Below, one piece after another: positions 16,858-24,591 of a stretch of DNA of 34,810 bases. The notes below the pieces were generated by a model. It saw nothing but the letters and a program-made list of their open reading frames with translations. It did no database searches and had not been told where the DNA came from. The stretch comes from Flavobacteriales bacterium (GTDB taxonomy: Bacteria > Bacteroidota > Bacteroidia > Flavobacteriales_D > Sanyastnellaceae), in the NCBI GenBank assembly GCA_027491075.1, contig JAIXWX010000018.1:1-34810 (forward strand), in the 5' to 3' direction. The position numbers and the translations under genes are program-made. Each line of letters opens with the position of its first letter. The stretch's first letter is position 1.

Positions 16858-18453
16858 ATGCAAGAACAAGATAATCGACAAAAACGCCGCGACCGTATTC
16901 AGGGCATTCGAGACGCCATGAATCAAACAATGGGAGTGGAGCTGGGCAAGTTGCCACCACAAGCGGTTGATCTAGAAGAAGCAGTTCTCGGGGCCATGAT
17001 GCTAGAGCAAACAGCCTTGAATACGGTTATTGATATTCTCAAGCCAGAAAGTTTCTACAAAGATGCCCACGCGAAGATCTATTCTGCGATGATGGTGCTT
17101 TTCACCAAGGGCGAGCCCGTGGATATTTTAACGGTAACACATACCCTAAGAAAGGAGGGAACACTCGAACTCGTGGGTGGACCCATTTATATTTCTCAAT
17201 TGACGAACCGCATCGCCTCCGCTGCTAACATTGAGGTACATGCGAGAATCATTGCGCAAAAGTTTATTCAACGCGAATTGATACGCATCTCGAATGATAT
17301 TATCAGAGATGCCTATGAAGAATCATCCGACGTATTCGATTTGTTAGATAAAGCAGAGAACAACTTGTTTCAAGTAGCAGAGGGCAATATTCGCAAGAAC
17401 TACGATAAGATGAGTTCTCTTATAAAGTTAGCCTTGGATCAAATCGAAGCAGCGAGAGAAAACACATCGGGAGTAAGCGGGGTGCCCACTGGCTTTAATG
17501 CGTTGGATAGGGTAACCAGTGGTTGGCAGAATTCGGATATGATTGTTTTGGCTGCACGACCAGGTATGGGTAAAACTGCATTCGTCCTTTCCATGGCGCG
17601 CAACATGGCCGTTGAGTTTGGCAGAGGAGTGGCAATTTTTTCATTGGAAATGTCGAGTGTTCAGTTGGTCCAGCGTCTTATTTCTAGTGAGACAGAAATC
17701 GATGCAGAGAAGCTCCGAAAAGGGAATTTGGAAGAGCACGAGGTGCATCAATTGAATCAGCGTGTGGCTCGGCTTTCCGAAGCTCCAATATATATTGATG
17801 ATACGCCTGCATTGTCTGTTTTTGAATTGCGAGCAAAGTGCCGCCGATTGAAAGCACAATTTGGAATATCCATGATCATCATTGATTATCTTCAGTTGAT
17901 GACTGCGGGTGGCGATAACAAAGGAGGAAATCGAGAACAAGAAATTTCCACCATTTCAAGATCGATCAAACAAATTGCAAAGGAACTGGACGTTCCAGTG
18001 ATTGCTTTGTCGCAATTGTCGCGTCAAGTAGAAACTCGAGGCGGAGACAAGCGGCCGTTGCTGAGCGATCTTCGTGAATCAGGCGCTATAGAACAAGATG
18101 CAGATATTGTGGGCTTTATCTACCGTCCAGAATACTACGGGATCGATGTCGACGCTGATGGAAATAGTAATCATCAAAAGGCAGAAATCATTATTGCAAA
18201 GCATAGAAATGGATCTTTGGAAGATGTGCCTTTGCGCTTTATTGGAAAATTGGCAAAGTTTACCAATTGGGATGGATTTGATTTTGATAATCCAGGATAC
18301 AAAACTCCGATTCAAGCAAACACTGCATTTACATCCACTCCTGCCACTGGAGGGCAAGCTGGAGCAACCACCATCACGGTAGCCTCGAAGATCAATACCA
18401 TGCCAGATGATGACGAACCGTTTGGATTGGGCAGCGATTCTGTACCATTTTAA
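16858..18453 (+). CDS. dnaB: Replicative DNA helicase DnaB
   Basis: DnaB is the hexameric ring helicase that unwinds DNA ahead of the replisome using ATP. The N-terminal domain starts at LPPQAVDLEEAVLGAMM. The RecA-like C-terminal domain has Walker A ARPGMGKT (GMGKT at 236-240), Walker B IIIDYLQLM, ALSQLSRQVE and LSDLRESGAIEQDAD. ATG 16858 is preferred over an upstream in-frame TTG at 16837 because that TTG lies inside the promoter -7 box; the protein is then 531 aa. The C-terminus is an acidic linker ending DDDEPFGLGSDSVPF, resembling the SSB-type tip. No intein is present. It is followed 39 nt later by a gene with its own -7 box. Confidence 0.97.
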   Translation: MQEQDNRQKRRDRIQGIRDAMNQTMGVELGKLPPQAVDLEEAVLGAMMLEQTALNTVIDILKPESFYKDAHAKIYSAMMVLFTKGEPVDILTVTHTLRKEGTLELVGGPIYISQLTNRIASAANIEVHARIIAQKFIQRELIRISNDIIRDAYEESSDVFDLLDKAENNLFQVAEGNIRKNYDKMSSLIKLALDQIEAARENTSGVSGVPTGFNALDRVTSGWQNSDMIVLAARPGMGKTAFVLSMARNMAVEFGRGVAIFSLEMSSVQLVQRLISSETEIDAEKLRKGNLEEHEVHQLNQRVARLSEAPIYIDDTPALSVFELRAKCRRLKAQFGISMIIIDYLQLMTAGGDNKGGNREQEISTISRSIKQIAKELDVPVIALSQLSRQVETRGGDKRPLLSDLRESGAIEQDADIVGFIYRPEYYGIDVDADGNSNHQKAEIIIAKHRNGSLEDVPLRFIGKLAKFTNWDGFDFDNPGYKTPIQANTAFTSTPATGGQAGATTITVASKINTMPDDDEPFGLGSDSVPF

Positions 18454-18454
18454 G

Positions 18455-18462
18455 TATCTTTG
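18455..18462 (+). promoter_or_regulatory. -7 box of the gene at 18493
   Basis: TATCTTTG matches TAnnTTTG exactly, directly after the dnaB stop and 30 nt before ATG 18493. The nearest TTG is 25 nt upstream, longer than usual. Confidence 0.5.
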
Positions 18463-18492
18463 TTGTGGCCTGAAGGTTGAAAGGGCGTGGGC

Positions 18493-19752
18493 ATGAAAAA
18501 GACAGTTGTTGTTTTCCTTTTAAGTTTAATTTCTTATTTTTCTTTTGCTGGAAAAATTCTCATCCCTATGGATGAGTCGCAATCGAATCACCTCAAAGCC
18601 TATGGAATTGCTTTTTGGGTTTTAGAAAATAAAATTCCGATTGAATGGCTTTTGAATTATCGTGGTGGAAGTTTTCTAATTGACAATTACCCGGACATCA
18701 CAAAAGAATGTCAAATACGCGGTGTGGGCTTTCAAGTCATAGCCGATGTTCAGGCAGCTCAGATTTACAATGAAATCGCCGATCCCGAGGTGAACATGGA
18801 ACGTGTAAAATTAGAAGTGGCTCCAAAAATTGCAGTGTACAGCCCTCAAGGCAAACAACCCTGGGACGATGCCGTTACACTTGTTCTCACCTATGCAGAA
18901 ATTCCTTACACGGTTATTTATGACAAAGAGATTGTAAAAGGGGAGCTTCCGAAATACGATTGGCTTCACTTACACCATGAAGATTTTACCGGACAGTATG
19001 GTAAGTTCTATGCGAGTTTTAGAAATGCCGCTTGGTATCAAGAGGAGGTTAGACAACAAGAAGCACTTGCCACGGAACTTGGTTTTACAAAAGTTAGTGA
19101 AATGAAAAGAAAGGTGGCTCAAAACATCCAGGGTTTTGTGGTCGGTGGCGGTTTTCTGTTTACGATGTGCAGCGGTACCGATAGCTTTGATATTGCATTG
19201 GCCGCGCAAGAAGTGGATATTGTTGAAAGTGTATTCGACGGCGACCCAAGTGATCCTCAAGCACAGAATAAAATTGATTTTGTACAAGGATTTGCATTCA
19301 AGGATTATCGAATAGAAAAGAATCCAATGGTATATGAGTTTTCAAACATTGACGGTACCGATGATCATGGTAAGGTTGGTGAGTTAAATGACTTCTTTAC
19401 ACTATTCGATTTTAGCGCAAAGTGGGATATTATTCCTACTATTCTTACACAGAATCACACCCAGGTGATCAAAGGATTTATGGGGCAAACAACTTCATTT
19501 AGAAGCCAATTCTTGAAAAGTAATGTGACCATCATGGGTGAAATCAAAAGCATTAAGTGTTCCAAGTACGTCCATGGGGAATTGGGTCAAGGCCAGTGGA
19601 CCTACTACGGTGGTCATGATCCGGAAGACTATCGTCATTTGGTAGGCGATCCACCAACCGATTTAAATCTTCATCCAAACTCTCCGGGATATCGCTTGAT
19701 TCTTAACAACATTTTATTTCCTGCAGCAAAGCGAGAGAAGCAAAAGACATAG
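18493..19752 (+). CDS. Conserved secreted protein, often labelled asparagine synthetase B-like
   Basis: ATG 18493 begins a clear signal peptide (MKKTVVVFLLSLISYFSFAG); an in-frame GTG two codons upstream is less likely. The mature part starts KILIPMDESQSNHLKAYG, which I recognise from a Bacteroidota family commonly annotated asparagine synthetase B. The sequence does not support that name: there is no N-terminal Cys nucleophile after processing, no SGGxDS pyrophosphatase motif, and the protein appears exported. Other conserved-looking blocks are NYRGGSFL, PWDDAVTLVLTYAEIPY, WLHLHHEDFTGQYG, GGGFLFTMCSGTDSFDIAL and WTYYGGHDPEDY. The last blocks resemble a class-I-amidotransferase-like or DUF4159-type fold, but this is a guess. 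The true function is unknown. Confidence 0.72.
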   Translation: MKKTVVVFLLSLISYFSFAGKILIPMDESQSNHLKAYGIAFWVLENKIPIEWLLNYRGGSFLIDNYPDITKECQIRGVGFQVIADVQAAQIYNEIADPEVNMERVKLEVAPKIAVYSPQGKQPWDDAVTLVLTYAEIPYTVIYDKEIVKGELPKYDWLHLHHEDFTGQYGKFYASFRNAAWYQEEVRQQEALATELGFTKVSEMKRKVAQNIQGFVVGGGFLFTMCSGTDSFDIALAAQEVDIVESVFDGDPSDPQAQNKIDFVQGFAFKDYRIEKNPMVYEFSNIDGTDDHGKVGELNDFFTLFDFSAKWDIIPTILTQNHTQVIKGFMGQTTSFRSQFLKSNVTIMGEIKSIKCSKYVHGELGQGQWTYYGGHDPEDYRHLVGDPPTDLNLHPNSPGYRLILNNILFPAAKREKQKT

Positions 19753-19761
19753 TGTCTTCCT

Positions 19762-21693
19762 TTATTCGATCGCGCAGCGAATAATCTGATCTCCAATAAT
19801 CAAATTGTCAAGAACTTCCCAGCCATCGACCATTTCTCCGATTATGGTATATCTTCCATTCAAATGTGGAGTACTTTGGTGTGTAATGAAGAACTGGCAG
19901 CTTTCTGTATCTGAACCAGAGCTCGCTAAACCAACAGTTCCCTTATTATATGGATACGAAGAAAACTCACTAATAATCGGTTGATCTAAGCTTCCCATTC
20001 CTGTTCCTGTTGGACATCCACCTTGGGCAACAAAATTGGGAACAACACGATGAAAATATTTTCCATTGTAAAAACCTTGTTCTATCAAGCTCAGAAGCAT
20101 GATGGTGGAGATGGGAGCAAGGTCGGATCGGAGCTGAATAGAGATGTTTCCTTTACTGGTTTCCAAGCGAACGACTTTAGAGCGAGGTAAAAAATCATCC
20201 CAAGAAATGGGAAATCGAGCGGAGGCAATTAGATGCTGATCTTGAGTATTAAGTATTTGATTTTTTAAATCAATGATGTGGTTGTACACCTCAATATCCC
20301 GTGGCATGGTGAGTTTGGTTTGTTCATCTAGAGCCGCTTTAAGTAGAACGGTCGTTTCTTCAGCAGATAGTACTTTTTCTGAAATCAATGAAACCACAAC
20401 GTCAATGACCCCTGGATCATGTGTTTCCATGGCTCTTTGTATCGCTTGGGCGGCCGATATTGAACTTTTCCAACGCTTGTTTTTTACTTGGGAATAAATA
20501 GCATTTGAAGCAGCGTATCTAACGATCGGTGAAGGATCCAATAAACAAAGTTGAAGCAAATCATCGCTATGTTTATTGGAGTAGGCTAGGGCCTCTATAA
20601 AGAAGGTTTTTTGAATCTCATTGGAGGTGGCATGAAAGTCAGCTAAACATTGGTTGTCTGCATTTTGCTTTCCGATGCTAATTTGATAAGCATACCATGC
20701 ACCTTTGATGTAGGGTATTTCATTTTCGATGCTATCTGATGCACTTATATCGAGAACAATTTTATTCTCGGCCGCAATCTCCAGTGCTTTTCTTGAAATC
20801 TTAGGATGATTGGAGACGGCCAAGGCACTTAGCGTTTTCTTGTCCAGTGCATTCTTTTTTTCGAGCGCTTGCATCGCAGACCAGCGCGTTTTTACATTTA
20901 GCGTTGGAGTGGTAGCGATAGCTTTTATACGATTTAGGATATCAGGGGATGCTACTTTTCCAGCAGCTTGAATCACGAAAACTTTAACATCATCACTCCT
21001 TTCTATCTCAAGCCATTGTTCGATATAATCTTTATGTTGAAGCAAGTCATAATGCTCATACCCTGCGATTGCTTGAGCGAAAACTACACGCGTCTCTGGC
21101 TCGCATTTTAAGAGCATATATCGCATTCTTTCTATGAATTTGGGATAATGTATTTTTTTTCGGTTCAAGTTAAAGACAGACTCTGCATAAGCTCTGTAGA
21201 ACACGTCAGCATCGCTTCGGGCATTTAACAAGAAGCTTATAAAGGGTGAAATAATCTCCTCGGTATTTGGTAAATACTCTTCATTGTTTTTTTCGTTATA
21301 AAGCTTTGAACAAGCAACCATGCACGAGGCAAGAACTTCAATTTCTTTTTCATTTTGAAGCACTGATTCAAGTTCTTTTAAGTCTGTAGAATTGCCTATT
21401 TGTCCTAAAGCGAAACAGGCCGTGCTTCTCAATGCAGCATCCTCAGAAGTAAGAAGTTTTCGAAGTGGGGCAATCAAAGAAGTATCTGCGATGCTCGCCG
21501 CTGCTGAAGCGGCAATGAGTTGCAAGTCTGAATTAGTGGAACTAAGTGCTTTGACTATTTCTGGTATGTTTCTTTCGTAGACAAAGCGATGGAGTTCGCG
21601 ATGGCTTTCAGGATATACCGACTTCGACTTATTGAATGAACAACCAGTGAAGATGAGAGATAGTAAAGCAGAGAGTACAAGGACATGTTTCAT
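19762..21693 (-). CDS. HEAT-repeat lipoprotein with C-terminal cyclophilin peptidyl-prolyl isomerase
   Basis: The lipobox LIFTGC (Cys18) marks an envelope lipoprotein of 643 aa. Residues ~30-480 are alpha-helical HEAT/armadillo-like repeats, for example LRKLLTSEDAALRSTACFAL and LLDPSPIVRYAASNAIY. Residues 507-643 form a cyclophilin domain with FHRVVPNFVAQGG (catalytic Arg549, Gln557), SCQFFITH and PHLNGRYTIIGE, so the active-site residues are intact. Cyclophilins speed cis-trans isomerisation of prolyl bonds; here the repeats may hold client proteins in the periplasm or at the outer membrane. The start codon lies within an 8-bp perfect inverted repeat (21680-21698). It follows the SiaB-like gene by 17 nt and is probably cotranscribed. 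It converges on the gene ending at 19752. Confidence 0.88.
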   Translation of the reverse strand: MKHVLVLSALLSLIFTGCSFNKSKSVYPESHRELHRFVYERNIPEIVKALSSTNSDLQLIAASAAASIADTSLIAPLRKLLTSEDAALRSTACFALGQIGNSTDLKELESVLQNEKEIEVLASCMVACSKLYNEKNNEEYLPNTEEIISPFISFLLNARSDADVFYRAYAESVFNLNRKKIHYPKFIERMRYMLLKCEPETRVVFAQAIAGYEHYDLLQHKDYIEQWLEIERSDDVKVFVIQAAGKVASPDILNRIKAIATTPTLNVKTRWSAMQALEKKNALDKKTLSALAVSNHPKISRKALEIAAENKIVLDISASDSIENEIPYIKGAWYAYQISIGKQNADNQCLADFHATSNEIQKTFFIEALAYSNKHSDDLLQLCLLDPSPIVRYAASNAIYSQVKNKRWKSSISAAQAIQRAMETHDPGVIDVVVSLISEKVLSAEETTVLLKAALDEQTKLTMPRDIEVYNHIIDLKNQILNTQDQHLIASARFPISWDDFLPRSKVVRLETSKGNISIQLRSDLAPISTIMLLSLIEQGFYNGKYFHRVVPNFVAQGGCPTGTGMGSLDQPIISEFSSYPYNKGTVGLASSGSDTESCQFFITHQSTPHLNGRYTIIGEMVDGWEVLDNLIIGDQIIRCAIE

Positions 21694-21710
21694 GTCCTCA
21701 ATAATAGATA

Positions 21711-22292
21711 TTATTCGCCGTCCATCACGATTTCCATTTGGAAATATCCAAACAGTTCGTCAATTTCATGGATAGCATATTTTACTTCTTCTTTAGAACG
21801 CTTGGCGATTGTAAGCAGCCCGAGGCCAGCACCTCCCTTGTAGGTGAAGTCTTCATTACAAAGTGTTTCAATGAACATTTTGCGAAGCGAGTTCTTATCC
21901 ATGTGGACCAATTCAGCCATCTTCGTACTAAGGCGTTCTCTGTCAGATTGTAGGATGAGGTTGCCGCAGAATATTTTATAGTTGTTTTCTGCCTTTACTA
22001 CGACTAAGTAGCTGTGCATTCTTCCGTTGGCATCTTTTGCAGAGTGAAGAGCGATATTCTGAAGTACTTCTATTAACACGCTGCACACTCTGCGCATGAC
22101 TTGTCTTTTATCCCCCTGCTCAATGATTGTAGATTCCAAAATCTTGATTGTCGAGTCTACTTTAGGCTGGATAAAGTCACCGAAATGGCTCAAAAGGAGC
22201 GTCTCTGTTTCTGAATTTTCCAGAACAGACGCTACCACCGAGTGGTAGTGTGCCTGGATATCAGACAAAGATTTTCCGGTGATTACAGTCAT
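21711..22292 (-). CDS. SiaB-family (DUF6272) protein kinase-like protein
   Basis: The 193-aa protein resembles the SiaB/DUF6272 group, a GHKL-type ATPase fold related to anti-sigma-factor kinases. Visible are an N-box-like IEVLQNIALHS (Glu75, Asn79, His83) and the G-rich loop GGAGLGLLTIA (153 onward), which should bind ATP. In Pseudomonas, SiaB phosphorylates the small protein SiaC and, with the phosphatase SiaA, controls c-di-GMP signalling. Neither a SiaC/DUF1987 nor a PP2C gene is visible in this window, so the partner must be elsewhere. ATG 22292 is preferred over a TTG two codons upstream. A consensus promoter precedes it, and the HEAT/cyclophilin gene follows after 17 nt. Confidence 0.75.
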   Translation of the reverse strand: MTVITGKSLSDIQAHYHSVVASVLENSETETLLLSHFGDFIQPKVDSTIKILESTIIEQGDKRQVMRRVCSVLIEVLQNIALHSAKDANGRMHSYLVVVKAENNYKIFCGNLILQSDRERLSTKMAELVHMDKNSLRKMFIETLCNEDFTYKGGAGLGLLTIAKRSKEEVKYAIHEIDELFGYFQMEIVMDGE

Positions 22293-22323
22293 TGTCAACG
22301 TTCGTGTAATGATTTATTAATCG

Positions 22324-22354
22324 CAAATATACAAAAGATTCGACGAATAGCAAA
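22324..22354 (-). promoter_or_regulatory. Promoter of the SiaB-like gene
   Basis: On the minus strand, TTTG (22354-22351), a 19-nt spacer and TATATTTG (22331-22324) match the Bacteroidota consensus perfectly in both boxes and spacing. The ATG lies 31 nt downstream. The rest of the 254-nt gap 22293-22546 holds only the hairpin at 22476-22509 and no credible gene. Confidence 0.8.
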
Positions 22355-22465
22355 AAAATATTGACGAAACGAATTTTTTGTTAGCTAAAACCGTTGTTTA
22401 CGATGTTAAGCGTTCCAAAAATATCATTTTCCATGAACAAATTGAGAATATGCGAGAGGAGTTAT

Positions 22466-22509
22466 AAACAAAAGACCCGGAAGATGTACACGCTCTATAC
22501 ACTTCCGGG
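22466..22509 (-). terminator. Hairpin terminator of the WYL/small-protein operon
   Basis: CCCGGAAG (22476-22483) pairs with CTTCCGGG (22502-22509) and the stem continues TGTA/TACA past one bulged A. On the minus strand it is followed by GTCTTTTGTTTAT, a moderate T-rich tail, 37 nt beyond the stop at 22547. The plus-strand flank is less T-rich. Confidence 0.7.
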
Positions 22510-22546
22510 CCATTTTGTATGGTTAATTAATAAAGAAATACGCACA

Positions 22547-22792
22547 TCAACCGTTACTCAACATGCGAAACGAATTTTCAGGTAGAATAAACTGGCCGTC
22601 CTCCGGGCGACGGATCATTTGGTAGAACTCTTTGCATAAAAAATTTACAGGTCTTCTAAATGGGCGGTTTTCTAAGTAGCTTCTCCACACTTCCAACGCC
22701 AAACGCTTTGTTACATCCCAAGCATAAAGATTGTAGCCATTGGGTCTTTCGAAACTATCAATGTACTTTTGTACTTCTGGTAATGTATTCAT
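22547..22792 (-). CDS. Small hypothetical protein (81 aa) behind a WYL regulator
   Basis: I do not recognise this protein. ATG 22792 is preferred; the frame extends to a GTG at 22825, but that lies in the spacer after the WYL gene. The product starts MNTLPEVQKYIDSFERPNGY and is rich in aromatic and basic residues (YAWDVTKRLALEVWRSYL, NRPFRRPVNFLCKEFYQM). It is probably soluble: no signal peptide or membrane segment is visible. It lies 54 nt after the WYL regulator on the same strand and before a hairpin terminator, so the two likely form one transcript. Its reality rests on composition, position and the terminator rather than on homology. Confidence 0.55.
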   Translation of the reverse strand: MNTLPEVQKYIDSFERPNGYNLYAWDVTKRLALEVWRSYLENRPFRRPVNFLCKEFYQMIRRPEDGQFILPENSFRMLSNG

Positions 22793-22846
22793 TGTATCTA
22801 TCTTTAATTGAACGATACAAATCACCTGAAGTAGATTGTAAGGTAT

Positions 22847-23857
22847 TTACAACGACATTTTTTTTATTCGATTTTTTATTTCTGAAACCAATTTGGCAGG
22901 CTTAAGCACACGAACTGAGGGCCCGTGGCTCAGAATAAAAGCATAAAGTTCTTCTGTCAACAAGACGTCTAATTCGATAACCACTTCGTTTTCCGTTTCT
23001 ACGGACACCTTCTGAGAGGGGTGAATGGGTTGACTCATTAAAAAGCGACCTTTATATCTATCAAATGAAAGTTGGACTCGCTCTGGCTTTGATTGGTTTT
23101 CGGTAATCCCTATGCTGTGCTTAAAGATGACATCGGGATTAAAGTCGGGTTGAACTTTGAAGTGTTGTGTAGAAGCATCGATCTTCTCGATGCGCTCCAA
23201 GCCAAAAGTGGCGATTACAGATTTATCTGGATTGTATCCTATCATGTACCAGCGGTTTCCATATTCTTTCAATAAATAGGGATGAAATCGATAGGACTTG
23301 CTTTCATTTTCTTGAAACTTTTTATACTCGAAATTCAATTCAATTTTCTTTCGAATACAATCCAATATGATCCCCAGGTGTTCCCTTCCTTGAACTACAG
23401 ATGATTTCTCAAATTGAATAAATCGATCCAATGCTTCTTCATCGGGGCGGGGGGATATATTGACTCGGCTAATAAGCTTCTCAATAGAACTTTCATACTG
23501 CTTGAACAAGGGAACGGCTTTGAATTGATCAAGTGTAGCTATTGCAAAGCGAAGTGCTTGCAAATCATCTTCACCTAAAGAAAGCTCCGAGATACTGTAT
23601 TCCGGATCCTCATAGAAATAGCCGCCATGTGCCCTGCTGTAAGCAATGGGGGCATAATATCCCAGATCGCCTTCGTTCTTCATAGCCCAAATATCCTTGT
23701 CAATGGTGCTTAAACTTATAGCATCACCTCCGCTGCCATAAAGAGCTTCCTCACATGCTTCTCTTAGTGTTTCCCTACTGGGATGGGGCTTTGCAGAATT
23801 TCTCAAACAGCGATCGATAATGCGATATCGAAGTAATGCGTATTTATTTGCAGGCAT
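22847..23857 (-). CDS. WYL-domain transcriptional regulator
   Basis: The 336-aa protein has an N-terminal winged helix-turn-helix-like part (YALLRYRIIDRCLRN, then SLSTIDKDIWAM) and a central/C-terminal WYL domain. The eponymous motif appears as NRWYMIGYN with Arg202-Trp203-Tyr204-Met205, preceded by YRFHPYLLKEY. A WCX-like C-terminal part ends SHGPSVRVLKP. WYL regulators bind nucleic acid or nucleotide ligands and control stress, defence or metabolic genes, often their own neighbours. The gene is divergent from a lysozyme-like gene across only 41 nt that contain a 9-bp inverted repeat, a candidate operator. It probably leads a two-gene transcript with the 81-aa protein. ATG 23857 follows a TAATTTCG -7-like box. 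Confidence 0.88.
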   Translation of the reverse strand: MPANKYALLRYRIIDRCLRNSAKPHPSRETLREACEEALYGSGGDAISLSTIDKDIWAMKNEGDLGYYAPIAYSRAHGGYFYEDPEYSISELSLGEDDLQALRFAIATLDQFKAVPLFKQYESSIEKLISRVNISPRPDEEALDRFIQFEKSSVVQGREHLGIILDCIRKKIELNFEYKKFQENESKSYRFHPYLLKEYGNRWYMIGYNPDKSVIATFGLERIEKIDASTQHFKVQPDFNPDVIFKHSIGITENQSKPERVQLSFDRYKGRFLMSQPIHPSQKVSVETENEVVIELDVLLTEELYAFILSHGPSVRVLKPAKLVSEIKNRIKKMSL

Positions 23858-23871
23858 AAGAAAAAATGAAT

Positions 23872-23897
23872 TCCCGAAATTAACTTATATTTCGGGA
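23872..23897. promoter_or_regulatory. Inverted repeat in the WYL/lysozyme-like divergent promoter
   Basis: TCCCGAAAT (23872-23880) and ATTTCGGGA (23889-23897) are perfect 9-bp arms around an 8-nt spacer, filling most of the 41-nt gap between two divergent start codons. It could be an operator for the WYL protein. Alternatively the symmetry may arise from two face-to-face -7 boxes (minus strand TAATTTCG at 23882-23875). Confidence 0.6.
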
Positions 23898-23898
23898 G

Positions 23899-24591
23899 AT
23901 GAAAAGAAAGTGGATAAAACGTTTTGCTATTCTCTCCATTGGTCTGGTATTGGCCTTTATAGGCTATAGATATCGTTATGATCTCATCGATGTATACCGT
24001 GATTGGACGGGTTGGCAAATAGAAGAGAATCCTCGTCCGGAGGGCGTTTCTACACTAGAATGGGCAGAGATGAATTACAAAGAGGAGATGCTTGAACTTT
24101 CTAAAAAGTATGATGTGCCTTATGAATATCTAATGGCATTGCTTGTGCTGGAATGCAGTGGTGAACGACCTGCCGGGCATCGGTACGAACCCGGTATAAT
24201 GAAGAAACTTGAGAAAGTAAAAGCAGGAACGTACCGCAAGTTTGAAAACATATTTCCGCATGATTTGCAAGGATGTGACGATTCCTGTTTAGAAAATCTT
24301 GCCACCAGTTGGGGGCCTTTTCAGCTCATGGGCTACAAAGCCATTCCTCTTGGAGTAAACGTCTCTGAACTTCGAGATGAAGAAGAGGCCGCTGAAATTG
24401 GCGTCAAATGGATTGAACAAGAGTATGGCCATTTTCTCAAGAAGAAAAAATATAAGGATGCTTTCCATTATCATAATACAGGAGATCGTTTCCCGCTGAA
24501 TGGAAAATCAAAAACGCATCATCCGTATTACGTTTCGGATGGTCTGCGATACATGAAATATTTCGAAAAAAGAAAGGTCCTAGAAAATTAG
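23899..24591 (+). CDS. Membrane-anchored lysozyme-like/transglycosylase-like protein
   Basis: An N-terminal basic stretch and one membrane segment (residues ~8-23, RFAILSIGLVLAFIGY) anchor a ~205-aa periplasmic domain. It has lysozyme-superfamily features: VPYEYLMALLVLECSG, with a Glu in the position of the catalytic acid, and SWGPFQLMGYKAIPLG, like the SxxGxxQ block of soluble lytic transglycosylases. A CDDSC pair may form a disulfide. It probably cleaves or binds peptidoglycan; family assignment is by motif only. Its start is 41 nt from the divergent WYL gene with a palindrome between. Its TAG stop overlaps the TAA of the convergent DUF3127 gene within four bases. It has no strong homologue I can name. 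Confidence 0.6.
   Translation: MKRKWIKRFAILSIGLVLAFIGYRYRYDLIDVYRDWTGWQIEENPRPEGVSTLEWAEMNYKEEMLELSKKYDVPYEYLMALLVLECSGERPAGHRYEPGIMKKLEKVKAGTYRKFENIFPHDLQGCDDSCLENLATSWGPFQLMGYKAIPLGVNVSELRDEEEAAEIGVKWIEQEYGHFLKKKKYKDAFHYHNTGDRFPLNGKSKTHHPYYVSDGLRYMKYFEKRKVLEN

Noticed and set aside
19762-19784. Hairpin TTATTCG/CGAATAA at the convergent gene ends as terminator
   Set aside because: Seven A/T-rich pairs, a 9-nt loop and no T-tract on either strand.
22293-22546. A hidden gene or small RNA in the 254-nt gap
   Set aside because: Only a promoter and a terminator hairpin are supported; the plus-strand frame there crosses both and looks non-coding.
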